DNA of 64,000 nt from Vibrio lentus. Its GTDB lineage: Bacteria; Pseudomonadota; Gammaproteobacteria; Enterobacterales; Vibrionaceae. The notes below the pieces were generated by a model. That model saw only the letters and a list, made by a program, of their open reading frames with translations, was not told the origin of the DNA and searched no databases. The stretch covers positions 1,736,001-1,800,000 of the forward strand of contig NZ_JAUFQE010000001.1 in the NCBI RefSeq assembly GCF_030409755.1, given 5' to 3'. Of this stretch, positions 1 to 8,188 are shown piece after piece; within the stretch, counting starts at the first letter, position 1; each line of letters opens with the position of its first letter. The translations under genes and the position numbers were made by a program.

Positions 1-248
1 CTGTCGTCAGCAATCGCATCAATACCGAGTAACCCATTTTCAGATTGCAGTATGAGCTCGACTTCTGAGTCAATTTCATTTGCAACCAAAGAGGGCATGC
101 CGATCCCCAAATTCACGACGTCGCCATCATGCAGTTCTTGAGCTACTCTCCAAGCAATATTTCGACGTATAACTGCCTTATCGGTAATCTTGCTCGCCAA
201 AGGCGTATTGCCATAAGTAGGTTGAGGTTTACAGATAATATCCGTCAT
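1..248 (-). CDS. atoA: 3-oxoacid CoA-transferase subunit B (partial, C-terminus outside window)
   Basis: This is the N-terminal 82 codons of the beta subunit of a class I CoA-transferase, which with the alpha subunit moves CoA from an acyl-CoA to a 3-oxoacid or short fatty acid. The reverse complement reads MTDIICKPQPTYGNT, then NLGIGMPSLVAN and LQSENGLLGID. The SENG motif holds the catalytic glutamate of the family. The start overlaps the stop of the upstream subunit A gene by one base (TAATG), which indicates translational coupling. The 3' end runs off the window edge. The assignment to subunit B is firm; the acceptor substrate is not determined. Confidence 0.9.
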   Translation of the reverse strand, partial: MTDIICKPQPTYGNTPLASKITDKAVIRRNIAWRVAQELHDGDVVNLGIGMPSLVANEIDSEVELILQSENGLLGIDAIADD

Positions 249-904
249 TATTTCGCTTCCTTTTGATAGACGTAATCTACAAATAGACCAGGGGTATGAA
301 CCGACTCTGGTTCGATGTCTCCAAGTGGAACAATTGTTTCAGCTTCAACAATCACGAGGTCGGCAGCGGTCGCCATTAATGGATTGAAGTTTTGAGTGGT
401 TTTTTTGTAAAACACATTCCCTTTGGTATCGACAACTGAACCGCGTATAAAAGCAAGGTCAGCGCGAAGAGGTTTTTCTAACAAATAGTCTTTCTCATCA
501 ATGGTAATCACTTGTTTACCCTCTGCCACCAAAGTGCCAAGGCCTGTTGGGGTAAGAATGCCACCAAGTCCAGCCCCTCCTGCACGAATACGCTCGGCTA
601 ATGTGCCTTGTGGAACCAGTTCAACATCTAGCTCTTGATTATTCATCTGGTTTCCCGTTTCTGGGTTGGTACCAATGTGCGAGGCGTAGAGTTTTTTTAC
701 GAGTTTTGCGGCAATCAGTCGACCGGAACCTGTGACTTGAGTTCCTGTATCGGTCGAAATTAGTGTGATGTTTTTGATGTTGTGTTCAAGCAGTAGGTCG
801 ATAAGGCCCTCAGGGGCACCATTTGCCATAAAACCGCCAATCATGATGGTCATCCCATCATGCAATTTTTCTGCAATCTCGTTGGCTGTGATTTTCTTTC
901 TCAT
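248..904 (-). CDS. atoD: 3-oxoacid CoA-transferase subunit A
   Basis: This 218-residue protein has the usual length of the alpha subunit of class I CoA-transferases (AtoD/ScoA). The N-terminus carries the glycine-rich segment MIGGFMANGAPEGLI, and the centre has GAGLGGILTPTGLGT, typical of the family. It should form a heteromer with the product of the gene that begins at its stop codon. Together with the thiolase upstream it suggests use of acetoacetate or butyrate as acyl-CoA (ato pathway). A succinyl-CoA:3-ketoacid transferase is equally possible from sequence alone. Confidence 0.9.
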   Translation of the reverse strand: MRKKITANEIAEKLHDGMTIMIGGFMANGAPEGLIDLLLEHNIKNITLISTDTGTQVTGSGRLIAAKLVKKLYASHIGTNPETGNQMNNQELDVELVPQGTLAERIRAGGAGLGGILTPTGLGTLVAEGKQVITIDEKDYLLEKPLRADLAFIRGSVVDTKGNVFYKKTTQNFNPLMATAADLVIVEAETIVPLGDIEPESVHTPGLFVDYVYQKEAK

Positions 905-992
905 AATTTGCCCTTATACAGAGTTGGCTTATCGCCTTGTCTAACTTAATTTTTGGTATGACTGCTGATGATAATTTTTACGCAGTCATGTT

Positions 993-1038
993 AGTCGTTG
1001 TTTACTTGGTCGTTTTCTACTTTGTCGTTTAGTACTTG
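993..1038. repeat. Degenerate tandem repeat, 15-16 nt x3, just after a stop codon
   Basis: Three imperfect units start at 993, 1009 and 1024 (agtcgttgtttacttg, gtcgttttctacttt, gtcgtttagtacttg). The array begins within two bases of the thiolase stop codon at 1040-1042, on the 3' side of that minus-strand gene. It is one of several such arrays in the window. Confidence 0.7.
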
Positions 1039-1039
1039 G

Positions 1040-2248
1040 TTACGAACAACGTTTGATGATCACGGCAGTACCCATGCCTCCACCAATACATAAAGATGCT
1101 AAGCCATAGTCTTGCTGTTTTCGCTCTAGTTGATACGTCAAGCTAACAAGAATACGGATACCGGATGCTCCAAGTGGATGACCTAAAGCAATAGCACCAC
1201 CATTATGGTTTGTGCGATCTAAGATCCAACGTTGCTCAACATTGTGTTGTTCAGCGAGCTGCTTTGTTACGCCGATAGCTTGAGCTGCAAAGGCTTCATT
1301 AAGCTCAAAATACTCGATGTCTTGCAGTGAGAGGTCAGATTTTTCTAGTGCATTCGCGATAGCTGGAACAGGTCCTAACCCCATAATTTCCGGAGACAAA
1401 CCAGCTTGAGCGTAACTAATGATTTCAGCCATTGGTTTTAGTTGATACCGTTCCACAGCTGATTTTGATGCCAAGATGATCGCGGCTGCACCATCGTTAA
1501 TACCCGAGGCATTTCCAGCGGTAACAGTGCCATCTTTTTTAAAAGCTGGACGTAAACGGGCAAGGCTTTCTGATGTGCTATCGGCTTTTGGGTACTCATC
1601 AAATTCGACGGTATATTGCTTGCGACGTAACGATACTTCTATTGGTTCTATTTCACTTCTAAAGCCGTGGGTCTCCAGTGCACTTGCCGCGCTTAACTGA
1701 CTTTTGAGTGCAAACGCATCTTGTTCTTCACGCGAAATAGACAGTGATTCTGCAATGTTTTCTGCGGTGATTCCCATGTGATATTGATTAAACGCATCGG
1801 TTAAACCATCGGTAATGATGCTGTCTTCTAACGAAATATTTCCCATGCGAACGCCACTTCTAACTTTATGCGTTTGTACAAATGGGGCTTGAGACATGCT
1901 CTCCATTCCACAGGCAACTACTATCTCAGCATCTCCCGCTTTGATATGACTTGCCGCATCCATGACCGTTTTCATTCCACTTCCACAGATCATATTGAGT
2001 GTGTATGCCGGGACCGTTTCTGGAACCCCTGCCTGAATAGCGGCTTGGCGCCCCGGTCCCATGCCAATACCAGCACTGAGCACATTACCGACTATAACTT
2101 CATCAATAAGAGTCGGGTCGATATGACATTGACTGATTGCACCTTTAATCGCTGCAGCGCCGAGCGTGGGCGCAGAAACTGAAGATAGTGCGCCGTTGAA
2201 GCTGCCGATTGGTGTGCGTTTCGCTGCAACAATGTAGATAGGTTCCAT
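1040..2248 (-). CDS. atoB: Acetyl-CoA C-acetyltransferase (thiolase)
   Basis: This enzyme condenses or cleaves acetoacetyl-CoA. The acylated cysteine lies in NMICGSGMKTVM, the catalytic histidine in GGAIALGHPLGASG, and the second catalytic cysteine in CIGGGMG near the C-terminus. Length (402 residues) is normal for type II biosynthetic thiolases. An upstream TTG at 2266 would add six residues, but the ATG at 2248 has CAGGAT about 7 nt upstream and gives the family start MEPIYIVAAKRTPIG. It is the first gene of a minus-strand set with the two CoA-transferase subunits, which fits acetoacetate or short-chain acid catabolism. Confidence 0.92.
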   Translation of the reverse strand: MEPIYIVAAKRTPIGSFNGALSSVSAPTLGAAAIKGAISQCHIDPTLIDEVIVGNVLSAGIGMGPGRQAAIQAGVPETVPAYTLNMICGSGMKTVMDAASHIKAGDAEIVVACGMESMSQAPFVQTHKVRSGVRMGNISLEDSIITDGLTDAFNQYHMGITAENIAESLSISREEQDAFALKSQLSAASALETHGFRSEIEPIEVSLRRKQYTVEFDEYPKADSTSESLARLRPAFKKDGTVTAGNASGINDGAAAIILASKSAVERYQLKPMAEIISYAQAGLSPEIMGLGPVPAIANALEKSDLSLQDIEYFELNEAFAAQAIGVTKQLAEQHNVEQRWILDRTNHNGGAIALGHPLGASGIRILVSLTYQLERKQQDYGLASLCIGGGMGTAVIIKRCS

Positions 2249-2498
2249 CGTAATATCCTGTATCAAGGTAAAGCTGAATTAACAGTTCAATGAGGCGCTG
2301 TGAGTTCGTAAATACACAAAACGCAGCGTGCAGTTATTTTCTGTTGATGAATTCATTCTAAAGGCACTGATAAAGAGGTGTTATAGCCATTGGTAGAAAC
2401 GCGGTTTGCATAAATGCAAGATGAAGCTGCAAGTAATTGGCGTATATTACTTGAGCGTTATTGCTGCGTATTAACGCCGAATTGAATGGAGAATAGTC

Positions 2499-3389
2499 AT
2501 GAATAGCTTAATTGCATGCGCACCTTGTTGTTGGGGCGTGGAATCTGCCACTAACATCCACAATCCATCATGGAATACCGTAATCTTGGAAAGCAAAGCT
2601 GCTGGATATCAAGGTATAGAGCTAGGCCCGTTTGGCTACATGCCTCTAGAAGGAGAGTTTGTTAACACGGCGACCAAAGAGAATGGTTTGGTGATTTGTG
2701 CAGGGACACTTTTTGAGCCACTTTCCTCCTTAGAACATAAAGAAGATATATTGAGCCGAACACATGATTTATGTTCGATGCTTCAGCGTATCGGCAGCAA
2801 AAAATTGGTTGTGATCGATTGTGTTAATGATGCGCGAAGTGCATGCGCTGGATTGAGTGATGAAGCTCCAAGATTAGATAACCAGCTTTGGGACACAATG
2901 ATGCAAACGATTCGTGATATTGCTGTCATCGCGAAACACTATGGAATTCGTCCTGTCGTTCATCCCCATGCGGGAGGCTATATAGAATATCGCGATGAGA
3001 TTGATCGAATGTTGGCAGATTTGACGAGTGAAGAGGTCGGGCTCTGTTTGGATACGGGTCATCTGTATTACGCTGGAATGGATCCAGCGGGCAGCTTAAT
3101 CGCATACGCATCTCGCTTAGAATATGTTCATTTTAAAGATATCAACCATGCAATTTTTTCTGGTGTCATTAAAGCAAAGGTTGGTTTTTGGAAGGCTTGT
3201 GCACAAGGTGTAATGTGTCCGATCGGTGAAGGCGTTATCAATTATGCTGAAGTACAGTTGGCTTTAAATCAAATCGGTTATTCAGACTGGATTACCATTG
3301 AGCAAGAGCGTGATCCTAGAAATTCTGATGGTACTTTAATCGATATTAAACGCAGTCGACTCTTTTTGAATCAAAAAGGGTTTGGTTGA
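2499..3389 (+). CDS. Sugar phosphate isomerase/epimerase-type TIM-barrel protein (IolE-like)
   Basis: The 296-residue protein looks like the xylose-isomerase-like TIM barrel (AP endonuclease 2 superfamily) that includes inosose dehydratase IolE and hydroxypyruvate isomerase. Visible family features are the start CAPCCWGVE, the barrel strand GYQGIELGPFGYMP, and likely metal ligands in VHPHAGGYIE, LCLDTGHL and VHFKD, with WITIEQERD near the end. GAATGGAGAATAGTC precedes the ATG, giving a good ribosome site. It is divergent from the thiolase operon and 40 nt ahead of a TSUP permease. The true substrate is not evident. Confidence 0.75.
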   Translation: MNSLIACAPCCWGVESATNIHNPSWNTVILESKAAGYQGIELGPFGYMPLEGEFVNTATKENGLVICAGTLFEPLSSLEHKEDILSRTHDLCSMLQRIGSKKLVVIDCVNDARSACAGLSDEAPRLDNQLWDTMMQTIRDIAVIAKHYGIRPVVHPHAGGYIEYRDEIDRMLADLTSEEVGLCLDTGHLYYAGMDPAGSLIAYASRLEYVHFKDINHAIFSGVIKAKVGFWKACAQGVMCPIGEGVINYAEVQLALNQIGYSDWITIEQERDPRNSDGTLIDIKRSRLFLNQKGFG

Positions 3390-3429
3390 TGGTAAGAAAT
3401 GGCGTTGCTAAAAAAACCTTTGCAAACAA

Positions 3430-4191
3430 ATGGTACCGCTTATGCTTATTGTGACTGAACCTTGGTTTTATGTTACTGCAATCCCTGCTGTTTTGATCTA
3501 TGGAATTGGAAAAGGGGGCTTAGGTGGTGCATTAGGTATTATCGCGGTACCTCTTATGGCTATGACCATCGCACCTACTCAAGCTGCTGCTATCTTACTA
3601 CCAATATTGTGTGTAATGGATGTGTTTGCGGTGAAACATCATTATCGCAATGCTGATTACTCCGTAATTAAAAACATGCTTCCGGGGGCGGTTGTTGGAG
3701 TTGTATTAGCAGGGTTGTTTTTGAGTATCACACCAGAATCAGGCCTGAAGTTACTCATTGGTATTCTCTCCCTACTATTTTGCGGTCAGTATTTGTTATT
3801 AGGTATGGAAGAACAAAAAGCTGGTGGAAAAATAAGTGCGTGGTTTTGGAGTACGTTAAGTGGATTTTCTAGCACTGCGATTCACGCGGGTGGCGGGCCA
3901 GCCAGCATTTATATGTTGCCATTGAAACTAGACAAAGTTGTTTTGGTAGCGACGATGGCCGTATTGTTTGGTTTAGTCAATTTAGCCAAACTGGTTCCTT
4001 ACGCTGCCTTAGGTGAGTTTGACACGATGAATGTGATGACAGCCTTGATTCTGATGCCTCTCGCTCCTGTTGGCGTTGAGCTCGGAGTGTGGTTATTACA
4101 CCGTGTAAATCAAATATGGGTGTATCGATTGTGCTACCTGTTTCTCTTTATCTCTGGAGTGAAATTGACCATTGATGGGTTGAATATTTGA
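3430..4191 (+). CDS. TSUP-family membrane permease (TauE/SafE type)
   Basis: A 253-residue, highly hydrophobic protein with the duplicated four-helix pattern of the TSUP (sulfite exporter TauE/SafE) family. The first repeat has GIGKGGLGGALGIIAVPLMA and the second SGFSSTAIHAGGGPASIYMLPLK. Family members move sulfite, sulfonates or other small anions across the inner membrane. It follows the TIM-barrel gene on the same strand and ends at a hairpin terminator. No clear ribosome site marks 3430; an in-frame ATG at 3442 is an alternative. Confidence 0.8.
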   Translation: MVPLMLIVTEPWFYVTAIPAVLIYGIGKGGLGGALGIIAVPLMAMTIAPTQAAAILLPILCVMDVFAVKHHYRNADYSVIKNMLPGAVVGVVLAGLFLSITPESGLKLLIGILSLLFCGQYLLLGMEEQKAGGKISAWFWSTLSGFSSTAIHAGGGPASIYMLPLKLDKVVLVATMAVLFGLVNLAKLVPYAALGEFDTMNVMTALILMPLAPVGVELGVWLLHRVNQIWVYRLCYLFLFISGVKLTIDGLNI

Positions 4192-4224
4192 TGGTCTAGA
4201 GTGTTACTGAGAACCCGACTTATG

Positions 4225-4253
4225 AAAAAAGCAGCCCAAGTGGCTGCTTTTTT
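4225..4253. terminator. Bidirectional intrinsic terminator
   Basis: Stem aaaaaagcagcc / ggctgctttttt with A-runs and T-runs on either side lies between convergent genes (TSUP permease and MATE pump), so it can serve both strands. Confidence 0.88.
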
Positions 4254-4276
4254 GTATTTAATAACTTTCTCGCTAG

Positions 4277-5611
4277 TTAATTGGCAAGCTTAGCCTCAAC
4301 TTGCCCCAGTGCGCGTTGGTACATAAACCATGCACAGGTTCCGGCAAGCACATTACCTACCATTGCGCCCCAGAATATGCCTTCAATACCTGCAAGCTGC
4401 GAACCTACCCACAAGCAAGGCAAGAAGAAGGCGAACAGGCGCAGCGCTGAAATCGTCAAGGCGGTGTAAGATTTGCCCAATGCGTTAGAGACAGAAACCA
4501 TTAGCATACAGATTCCCAGTGGCCCTAAGCTGATAGGCACGATCAGTAGGTGATAGTTTAAAATCGTTGAGACTTCGCTTTCACTGGTCATTAGGTTTGC
4601 TAGTCCGCCAGAGAATAACCAAGTCACCAGTGCAATCACCAACTGGAAACCCAATACGAACATCACCGCAATCTTAACGAGCTTACGTATGTTTTCGAGG
4701 TTGTTCTCTCCCAACATGCGACCAATCATTGGAGGCATCGACATCGTTAATGCCAGTACAGCGACAATCGAGAAGAATTCAAAACGTGAACCCAGCGCCC
4801 AAGCTGCAACGGCAGCAGTGCCATAGCCAGCAAGCAGCTTAGTGGCGAACATGGATGAAACAGGTGGCAGCAGCTGACTGATCATCGCAGGCCCCATAAT
4901 GTTACCAATGGAGCGAACACTCTTACCAATGTCGAGATCGTGCCAGTCGAACGTCATCCAATGCTTCTTAGTCACCTTAGGAGCAACGAAAAATATACCC
5001 GCACCGAACGCTAAGATGGTCGCAATGGCGGCTCCATTGATACCCATGTCGAGCGTAAAGATGAAAATCGGGTCCAATATCAAGTTGATGATACTGGTCG
5101 CGATCATCATTGAACCGGGTAGCATGGTATTACCATTGGCACGACACACACTGTAGAAGAAGTAGAGCAGCGCACCTGTCCAAGAGCTGACTAGCCAATA
5201 GATCCAATAAGAATCAATGATTGGCAATACCGTCGGTGGCGCATCCAACAACTGTAAAATTGGCCCACGCAATAGGTAGATGATGACGGAGAAAAGCGCA
5301 ACACTCACGCTGCCCATCGCAATCACTAATCCACCTAGTTGCTTGGCGTAGCGCGTTTCATTCGCGCCAATGGCTCTAGCGATTACCGCGGTTGTCGCGA
5401 TACCTAACCCGACCTGAATACCAATGATGATCATCTGTATTGGAAGCGTGAAACCTTGAACAGCGAGCGGCAGCACGCCCAGTTGGCCAATAAAAGCACT
5501 GTCTACAAGCTGGAAGCTCATTAGGGAAAGCACCCCAAACAGCATTGGCCATGTCATTGTATAGAGTTGTCGGCCAAGAGAAGGCGAGGGAGTTGCGGTA
5601 GTAGAATTCAT
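4277..5611 (-). CDS. MATE family multidrug/Na+ antiporter
   Basis: A 444-residue inner-membrane protein with about twelve hydrophobic helices in two similar halves, as in MATE (NorM/DinF) exporters. Family signatures include the start LYTMTWPMLFGVLSLMSFQLVDSAF (read in two parts), the segment GLGIATTAVIARAIGA, and the conserved loop MSMPPMIGRMLGE. It should export cationic drugs or metabolites in exchange for Na+ or H+. It is monocistronic, with a terminator directly 3'. The substrate cannot be inferred from sequence. Confidence 0.9.
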   Translation of the reverse strand: MNSTTATPSPSLGRQLYTMTWPMLFGVLSLMSFQLVDSAFIGQLGVLPLAVQGFTLPIQMIIIGIQVGLGIATTAVIARAIGANETRYAKQLGGLVIAMGSVSVALFSVIIYLLRGPILQLLDAPPTVLPIIDSYWIYWLVSSWTGALLYFFYSVCRANGNTMLPGSMMIATSIINLILDPIFIFTLDMGINGAAIATILAFGAGIFFVAPKVTKKHWMTFDWHDLDIGKSVRSIGNIMGPAMISQLLPPVSSMFATKLLAGYGTAAVAAWALGSRFEFFSIVAVLALTMSMPPMIGRMLGENNLENIRKLVKIAVMFVLGFQLVIALVTWLFSGGLANLMTSESEVSTILNYHLLIVPISLGPLGICMLMVSVSNALGKSYTALTISALRLFAFFLPCLWVGSQLAGIEGIFWGAMVGNVLAGTCAWFMYQRALGQVEAKLAN

Positions 5612-5932
5612 AACGCTCTTATCGGTCTTGAAGTTAGGTTTGTATTAGTGACAAACCTCTCAATGAAGAATTGCGTAAAGGATAACGTAAGGTCAGCCCG
5701 ATACCAATAACTGTTAACAGATCTCGGCATATTCCCTAACTTTGAGTTCAGAGTAGTTGTTGCACTCTGTCCTGTGGCTTTATGGAAGTACCTCTCAAAC
5801 CTTATTTATTTTATAGGGTTATCGTTGTTGGCTAATGTAATTATCAAATCCATAAACTAATATCGTCAAAGGGAAAGGAATTGCGAGTCAGCAAGCACCG
5901 TTTTAACTGCATATTGGAGAGGGAACCTAAAT
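5612..5932. other. Intergenic region between divergent genes
   Basis: This 321-base AT-rich stretch separates the MATE gene from the RelA/SpoT-like gene and should carry both promoters. A perfect 10-base palindrome, ctgttaacag, sits near 5712. GGAGAGGGAACC just before 5933 is a strong ribosome site. No ORF was supported. Confidence 0.5.
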
Positions 5933-7048
5933 ATGCCGACGACAGAAGAAATTCAGATCAGCCAAGAACAGGTTAGAAAGAACAAGGCGAAGGTACTCGC
6001 TAAGATAAACCAACAAGGCATCATGTCTCAGGGCTTTCGTTTGGTTAACGTCAAAGATTACCAACAGAAGTTGCAAGCATTGAAACAAAAGGTCGAAAAT
6101 TTCGATTACATGAATGCCGCTAACAAGCAGCAAGATCAGGTCATTCTCGACATCATGACTCAGAAAGAAAAGATTCATAACTATCTGGATGAATCATCAA
6201 GTCAGAAGTTGGCGAATAGCAATCTAGATTTTGGTTCTCGAAATCAGGTCGCGAATGCCACGCTAAAGAAAAAGCAGCTGTTCATGATGTTTATGGAGAC
6301 GGTCGAGGCTCAAGAGGCGCTTAGAGAGTTCGCTGTGCAAGTCGCTTCAGTGTGTAACGGAACGCTCAAACAGCCTCCCGGTGCTTATTTGGGCGTAAAA
6401 GATTTTCATGGTGCGTTGGATAAAATCACCAATCGAAAACGTCATTATGATATTGGCGACCTTAAAGATGCAGCCCGCATGACCATCGTGTTTGAGAGTA
6501 TGGACGATATGATCGTGGCCAAAGCGATGATCATTTTGACTAAAGAGTTTGTCGAGCTGAAACACCATCAATCTGCGATGAAAGATCGCTATGGCACCAG
6601 CCAAGGCGACAACGCCAAATTCAACTGTGGCGCAACAGACGCTGGCTACAAAGACATTAAGTTCTTCTTAAAAATGGCTAATGGACATATTGGTGAATTG
6701 CAGCTCAATACCAAGAACATGATGGTGGCGAAAAAGAACGGTCACATCATTTATGACATCCTCCGAGACGGAGGCAATCTTGATAAGGCATTTACCATTA
6801 CCAATACCGAAGTACTTGCCAAGATAAGCCGTAACATGAGTGAAAAGTGGTTCACCTTTATGAATACTCGTGTTCCTAAAGCGAGAGATGATTTGCAGGC
6901 AGTTCAACAGCTAGTCGATCGCTTGAGAGCTAATCTAGGAAGAGGGCAAAACTCGCTCCAAGTCAGCTTAGAAGAGATAACCATACTGTCTCGTGTCAGC
7001 CTCTATATTTACGAGCAGGGTGATAACGCGAGAGCTTTATTAGAGTAG
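5933..7048 (+). CDS. Free-standing RelA/SpoT-like nucleotidyltransferase-fold protein
   Basis: The first ~140 of 371 residues are mainly charged helix without a recognised domain. Residues ~155-275 match the shape of the (p)ppGpp synthetase domain: LDKITNRKR (basic residues K164, R168, K169), then DIGDLKDAARMTIVF (D176, D179, R182), the GY pair at 238-239 in AGYKDIKFF, and GELQLNT with E255, matching the GYRSIH and EIQIRT motifs. There is no HD hydrolase, TGS or ACT domain. Possible roles are an alarmone synthetase, a toxic small alarmone synthetase or a tRNA pyrophosphokinase. No antitoxin-like partner lies next to it. The call rests on motif spacing only. Confidence 0.6.
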   Translation: MPTTEEIQISQEQVRKNKAKVLAKINQQGIMSQGFRLVNVKDYQQKLQALKQKVENFDYMNAANKQQDQVILDIMTQKEKIHNYLDESSSQKLANSNLDFGSRNQVANATLKKKQLFMMFMETVEAQEALREFAVQVASVCNGTLKQPPGAYLGVKDFHGALDKITNRKRHYDIGDLKDAARMTIVFESMDDMIVAKAMIILTKEFVELKHHQSAMKDRYGTSQGDNAKFNCGATDAGYKDIKFFLKMANGHIGELQLNTKNMMVAKKNGHIIYDILRDGGNLDKAFTITNTEVLAKISRNMSEKWFTFMNTRVPKARDDLQAVQQLVDRLRANLGRGQNSLQVSLEEITILSRVSLYIYEQGDNARALLE

Positions 7049-7073
7049 TGAACTGATATCAACATCTTCGATT

Positions 7074-7100
7074 AAGTCCGGTTATTTGACCGGACTTTTT
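7074..7100 (+). terminator. Intrinsic terminator
   Basis: Eight-base stem aagtccgg / ccggactt with loop ttatttga and following T-run, 26 nt after the stop of the RelA/SpoT-like gene. The next gene converges from the other side. Confidence 0.88.
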
Positions 7101-7110
7101 ATTTTGATAA

Positions 7111-8094
7111 CTACCTTTTTGTTTCTTTGCTCGTATTTCGATAACTTGGCGCTGTAGTGCCAGTCCAACCCTTAAAGGCGCGGTTAAAGTTACTCAAATC
7201 ACTGTAACCCACTTGCCAGCTGATCTCTTGCACTGAAAGATCGGTCTCATCGAGTAACTGCTTGGCTTTACTCTTCCTAACTTGTTCTTTGGCCTGCTTA
7301 AAGAGGATCCCGTTACTCTTCAGATTTCGTTGCAGCGTTCGCTTTGTCATGCCGAGCATGGTAGCGAACCATTCAATATTGAACCAAGGCAAGGTCGAGT
7401 AAGTGCTTATGAGTACCTCAACAGCTTGATGCCAATCTTGGGTTGTGTCTTGTTCGGAGATTGCGCGATAGTCACCCGGCAAGGGAATGGCGATCGCGCC
7501 ATATTGTTGCTCAAACTGAATATCAGAATTGAAGAAGTGTTTGGGTAACTTACGCTCACGGTTGTTTGCCGAGATTAGCTTAGCGTGTGATGGTTGCCAT
7601 GTGCTTTCTATGAATTTACGACACAAGCTAATTACGGTCAGTGTGCGAAACCACTCAGATTGCTCAAAACCCGATGTCGATGGGTGATAGCAGCTGCGAT
7701 GACATAGCCACCACATTCCATCGCGTTTTTCTGTCCACATGGTGACGTGATTGCTCAAGGTTGATATCTCAACAGTTAAACAACGGATTGCTTGCTCAAG
7801 TGATGTGCATTGGTCGATCTTTCGACTTAGCTCTGGCGACAGTTGTTCTAGAGATGCTTTTCGTCCAACCTCAATCCCAATTGAATAACCAAATTTACGC
7901 TCCAAGCTATGAATAAAGCGAACCAAATCCTGAGTAGGAAGCCACTGGTTAGAGTGTGTCAGCTCAATTGGCAACCCACATTCGATGGCCACCGAACGCC
8001 AGTCTAAAGAACGTGTTTGGCAATATTGAATATACGGTGCAATGTTACTGGTAGAGCTGAGCAGTATGTTGGTGGTGTTCGATGATGCTTTCAT
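7111..8094 (-). CDS. AraC-family transcriptional regulator (OruR/ArgR-like N-domain)
   Basis: A 327-residue regulator. The C-terminus has the two helix-turn-helix motifs of AraC proteins: WFATMLGMTKRTLQRNLKSN and VQEISWQVGYSDLSNFNRAF followed by GTTAPSYR. The N-terminal ~200 residues (QTRSLDWRSVAIECGLP, GYSIGIEVGRKA) resemble the arabinose-binding-like domain found in OruR-type regulators. It is divergent from the secreted serine hydrolase gene starting at 8189, with 94 nt between, so it is the natural candidate regulator of that gene and of the outer-membrane-type gene behind it. Confidence 0.88.
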   Translation of the reverse strand: MKASSNTTNILLSSTSNIAPYIQYCQTRSLDWRSVAIECGLPIELTHSNQWLPTQDLVRFIHSLERKFGYSIGIEVGRKASLEQLSPELSRKIDQCTSLEQAIRCLTVEISTLSNHVTMWTEKRDGMWWLCHRSCYHPSTSGFEQSEWFRTLTVISLCRKFIESTWQPSHAKLISANNRERKLPKHFFNSDIQFEQQYGAIAIPLPGDYRAISEQDTTQDWHQAVEVLISTYSTLPWFNIEWFATMLGMTKRTLQRNLKSNGILFKQAKEQVRKSKAKQLLDETDLSVQEISWQVGYSDLSNFNRAFKGWTGTTAPSYRNTSKETKR

Positions 8095-8188
8095 AGTTCT
8101 ATGAGTCTGCCTTTAAATGTCACCAAATGACCTAATTAAGTGTAGCGCAACTTCATATACTTCTTCCAACCCAAATGAGGAGAAGAAC

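Noticed and set aside
1868..2182. Plus-strand ORF of 104 codons inside the thiolase gene
   Set aside because: It lies opposite a strongly conserved gene and has no ribosome site or family resemblance.
2249..2266. Longer thiolase start at TTG 2266
   Set aside because: The ATG at 2248 has a better ribosome site and matches the family N-terminus.
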